NCBI GenBank assembly: GCA_964640055.1
Contig: CAZXFH010000092.1
Coordinates: forward strand, 1-7,470
Direction: 5' to 3'
Source of the DNA: CAZXFH01 sp964640055
GTDB taxonomy: Bacteria; Fidelibacterota; UBA2242; JAFGTP01
Length of the DNA stretch: 7,470 bases
Below, piece by piece: positions 6,383-7,470 of this stretch. Made by a program: the position numbers and the translations under genes. The notes under the pieces are model-generated. The model saw nothing but the letters and a program-made list of their open reading frames with translations. It did no database searches and had not been told where the DNA came from. Each line of letters starts with the position of its first letter. The stretch's first letter is position 1.

Positions 6383-7396
6383 TTAAGAAGTCCTCTCCCG
6401 GACGACACGCACTTTGATCTGTTCCGGCATCATGTCCTTTACTTCAATCACACCCGGGGGTAATTTTATCTCTGGTTTATAAGCAAGTTTTTGACTGTAC
6501 CAATTATCTGCAAAATTGAAATAGACTTCAAAATCCTTCATTGTGAGATTTTTAAGAACACTGACTCCGGCTGAAACATTCAATGAAATGGAGGAAGGAC
6601 TGACTTTGACGGTGAGTCCCCGGGGCACATTGATCACTTGAACAGGAATATCTGTAAAGATTTTTTCCCCGATTTGATCTACTTCCTGATAAATTTTAAC
6701 CGTATTATGAGAAAGATCCAGATTAGTATCCCGGGGTATTGACAAGGCGAGTTCAATTTCAACCGGTTTCTTTAACTTTTTAGCAGTGTATTTCCGTGTA
6801 TATATTTTATCATGTTTTTTCACATAGCTGCGCGGACCACTGATAATCACGGAATCGGGGTGCAATTGCGGAGGACCAATTTTTATATATCCTGCAGCCG
6901 GCTGTAAATCCAACCTTGGAATAATCGGAATTTTAATAGAAGCAAAGCGGTCTAATTCCACATACAAGGATTCGGGCTCAACGATTTTAATAAAAGATAT
7001 ACTTAAATTGCGAGGGGTAACGATTTTTTCAGGTTTGTTACTATAGTATTGATTTAAGGGAAAACTGTAGTACCACTTTATATTTTGTAAGTCCAAAACA
7101 AATTTAAACACGGATTTGGGTGAAAAAAACAGGTAGAGAAAATCAATGCCTTTTCCGGTAAATTCTGCTTTTATTTCTGGAGGCACTCGCTCTTTAAGCG
7201 TCTTATCAGGCGCCACATTAATTATTTCCAATGGCACTTCCAGCGTGTAAGTATAGTTGTTTCCCAAAATAGTATAAACCCAAATTACGGCTGCAATTAG
7301 CAGAACCCCCAATTTAGTCCCAATATTGGTGCCAAACCAATTTTTCAGGGTTCGTCTGAAGTTTTGGATGGTCGTTTTATCGGAACTTAGTTTCAT
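6383..7396 (-). CDS. YbbR-repeat (CdaR-like) membrane-anchored protein
   Basis: Protein of 337 residues with a short basic cytoplasmic N-terminus, one membrane helix (about 27-45, with the WVYTILG ending typical of YbbR proteins) and an extracytoplasmic region of what look like three YbbR repeats. These start near VPLEIIN (54-60), KIPIIPRL (155-162) and DIPVQVIN (249-256); each ends with a PESL/PDSV/PEQI-type strand (141-144, 180-183, 324-327). In Firmicutes, CdaR of this family binds and regulates the diadenylate cyclase CdaA, and cdaA often lies immediately upstream; here that position is outside the window, so a c-di-AMP role is inference. The ATG at 7396 has an AGGA SD 6 bases away (7406-7403). 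It is the first visible gene of a coupled set with tsaD and the VWA gene. Confidence 0.88.
   Translation of the reverse strand: MKLSSDKTTIQNFRRTLKNWFGTNIGTKLGVLLIAAVIWVYTILGNNYTYTLEVPLEIINVAPDKTLKERVPPEIKAEFTGKGIDFLYLFFSPKSVFKFVLDLQNIKWYYSFPLNQYYSNKPEKIVTPRNLSISFIKIVEPESLYVELDRFASIKIPIIPRLDLQPAAGYIKIGPPQLHPDSVIISGPRSYVKKHDKIYTRKYTAKKLKKPVEIELALSIPRDTNLDLSHNTVKIYQEVDQIGEKIFTDIPVQVINVPRGLTVKVSPSSISLNVSAGVSVLKNLTMKDFEVYFNFADNWYSQKLAYKPEIKLPPGVIEVKDMMPEQIKVRVVRERTS
6391..6397 (-). promoter_or_regulatory. Ribosome binding site setting the TTG start of tsaD
   Basis: GAGAGGA lies inside the last codons of ybbR, 8 bases before the TTG. The strong SD compensates for the weak start codon and, with the TAATTG junction, implies coupled translation of ybbR and tsaD. 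Confidence 0.8.
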
Positions 7397-7470
7397 AACT
7401 TATCCTAGGACTTTAAGCAGTAGTGTCAAAAGTTTTTCAATTATTTGTACCTTAATTCATTTATAATCAT
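7397..7470 (-). promoter_or_regulatory. Region upstream of ybbR with a candidate promoter
   Basis: TTGACA (7429-7424), a 16-base spacer and TAGGAT (7407-7402) form a fair sigma-70-type pair, but the -10 overlaps the SD of ybbR and would start transcription at or next to the ATG, giving a nearly leaderless message. One minus-strand frame is open from the window edge to a TAA at 7443-7441 and could be the last nine codons of an upstream gene (ending NELRYK), but this is too short to identify. If so, the gap to ybbR is 44 bases and ybbR may be read from a promoter outside the window. Confidence 0.3.

Noticed and set aside
1..7470. Mobile element, CRISPR array, tRNA or other structural RNA, defence system
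   Set aside because: Genes are contiguous, all on one strand, and belong to core or envelope families. No terminal inverted repeats, regularly spaced repeats, cloverleaf or nuclease/transposase motifs were seen.

Overview
The window carries six genes, all read from the minus strand and packed tightly, with no RNA gene, insertion sequence, CRISPR array or long repeat that I can see. It looks like a chromosomal segment of a bacterium with moderate G+C. Clear Shine-Dalgarno (SD) motifs precede ybbR, tsaD and ugd, and TTG is used as a start codon for tsaD. A membrane VWA protein with a glutamine-amidotransferase-like middle domain is a kind of protein common in the Fibrobacterota-Chlorobiota-Bacteroidota superphylum and relatives such as Calditrichota, Marinimicrobia and KSB1. 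The strong SD motifs argue against Bacteroidota proper. This placement is inference only.

In the direction of transcription (high to low coordinates), the first block is ybbR/cdaR-like (7396-6383), tsaD (6382-5378) and a 705-residue VWA membrane protein (5381-3264). The TTG of tsaD follows the ybbR stop codon with no base between, and the VWA gene overlaps the tsaD stop in an ATGA, so these three genes are almost certainly one translationally coupled operon. They combine an envelope-anchored YbbR-repeat protein (a family that includes regulators of the c-di-AMP cyclase CdaA), an essential tRNA-modification enzyme and a protein exposed mostly outside the membrane.

An AT-rich gap of 184 bases (3080-3263) separates the first block from the second: ugd (3079-1757), rmlB/rfbB (1748-723) and a wbpA/tviB-type UDP-sugar dehydrogenase (720 to beyond base 1). 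These are nucleotide-sugar genes. Their expected products are UDP-glucuronate, dTDP-4-keto-6-deoxyglucose and a UDP-N-acetylhexosaminuronate, precursors for a surface polysaccharide whose glycosyltransferases probably lie beyond base 1.

Most of the window is ordinary core and envelope biology, and I do not see a previously undescribed system. The most unusual local signal is at the ugd-rmlB junction. The last codons of ugd form an A AAA AAA heptamer in the correct phase directly before the TAG stop, and the -1 frame runs open straight into rmlB, so a frameshift there would make a Ugd-RmlB fusion. Also worth checking are the VWA protein, whose metal site is complete although its amidotransferase-like domain has no visible catalytic cysteine, and a good -35/-10 pair on the plus strand, which opposes every gene in the window.
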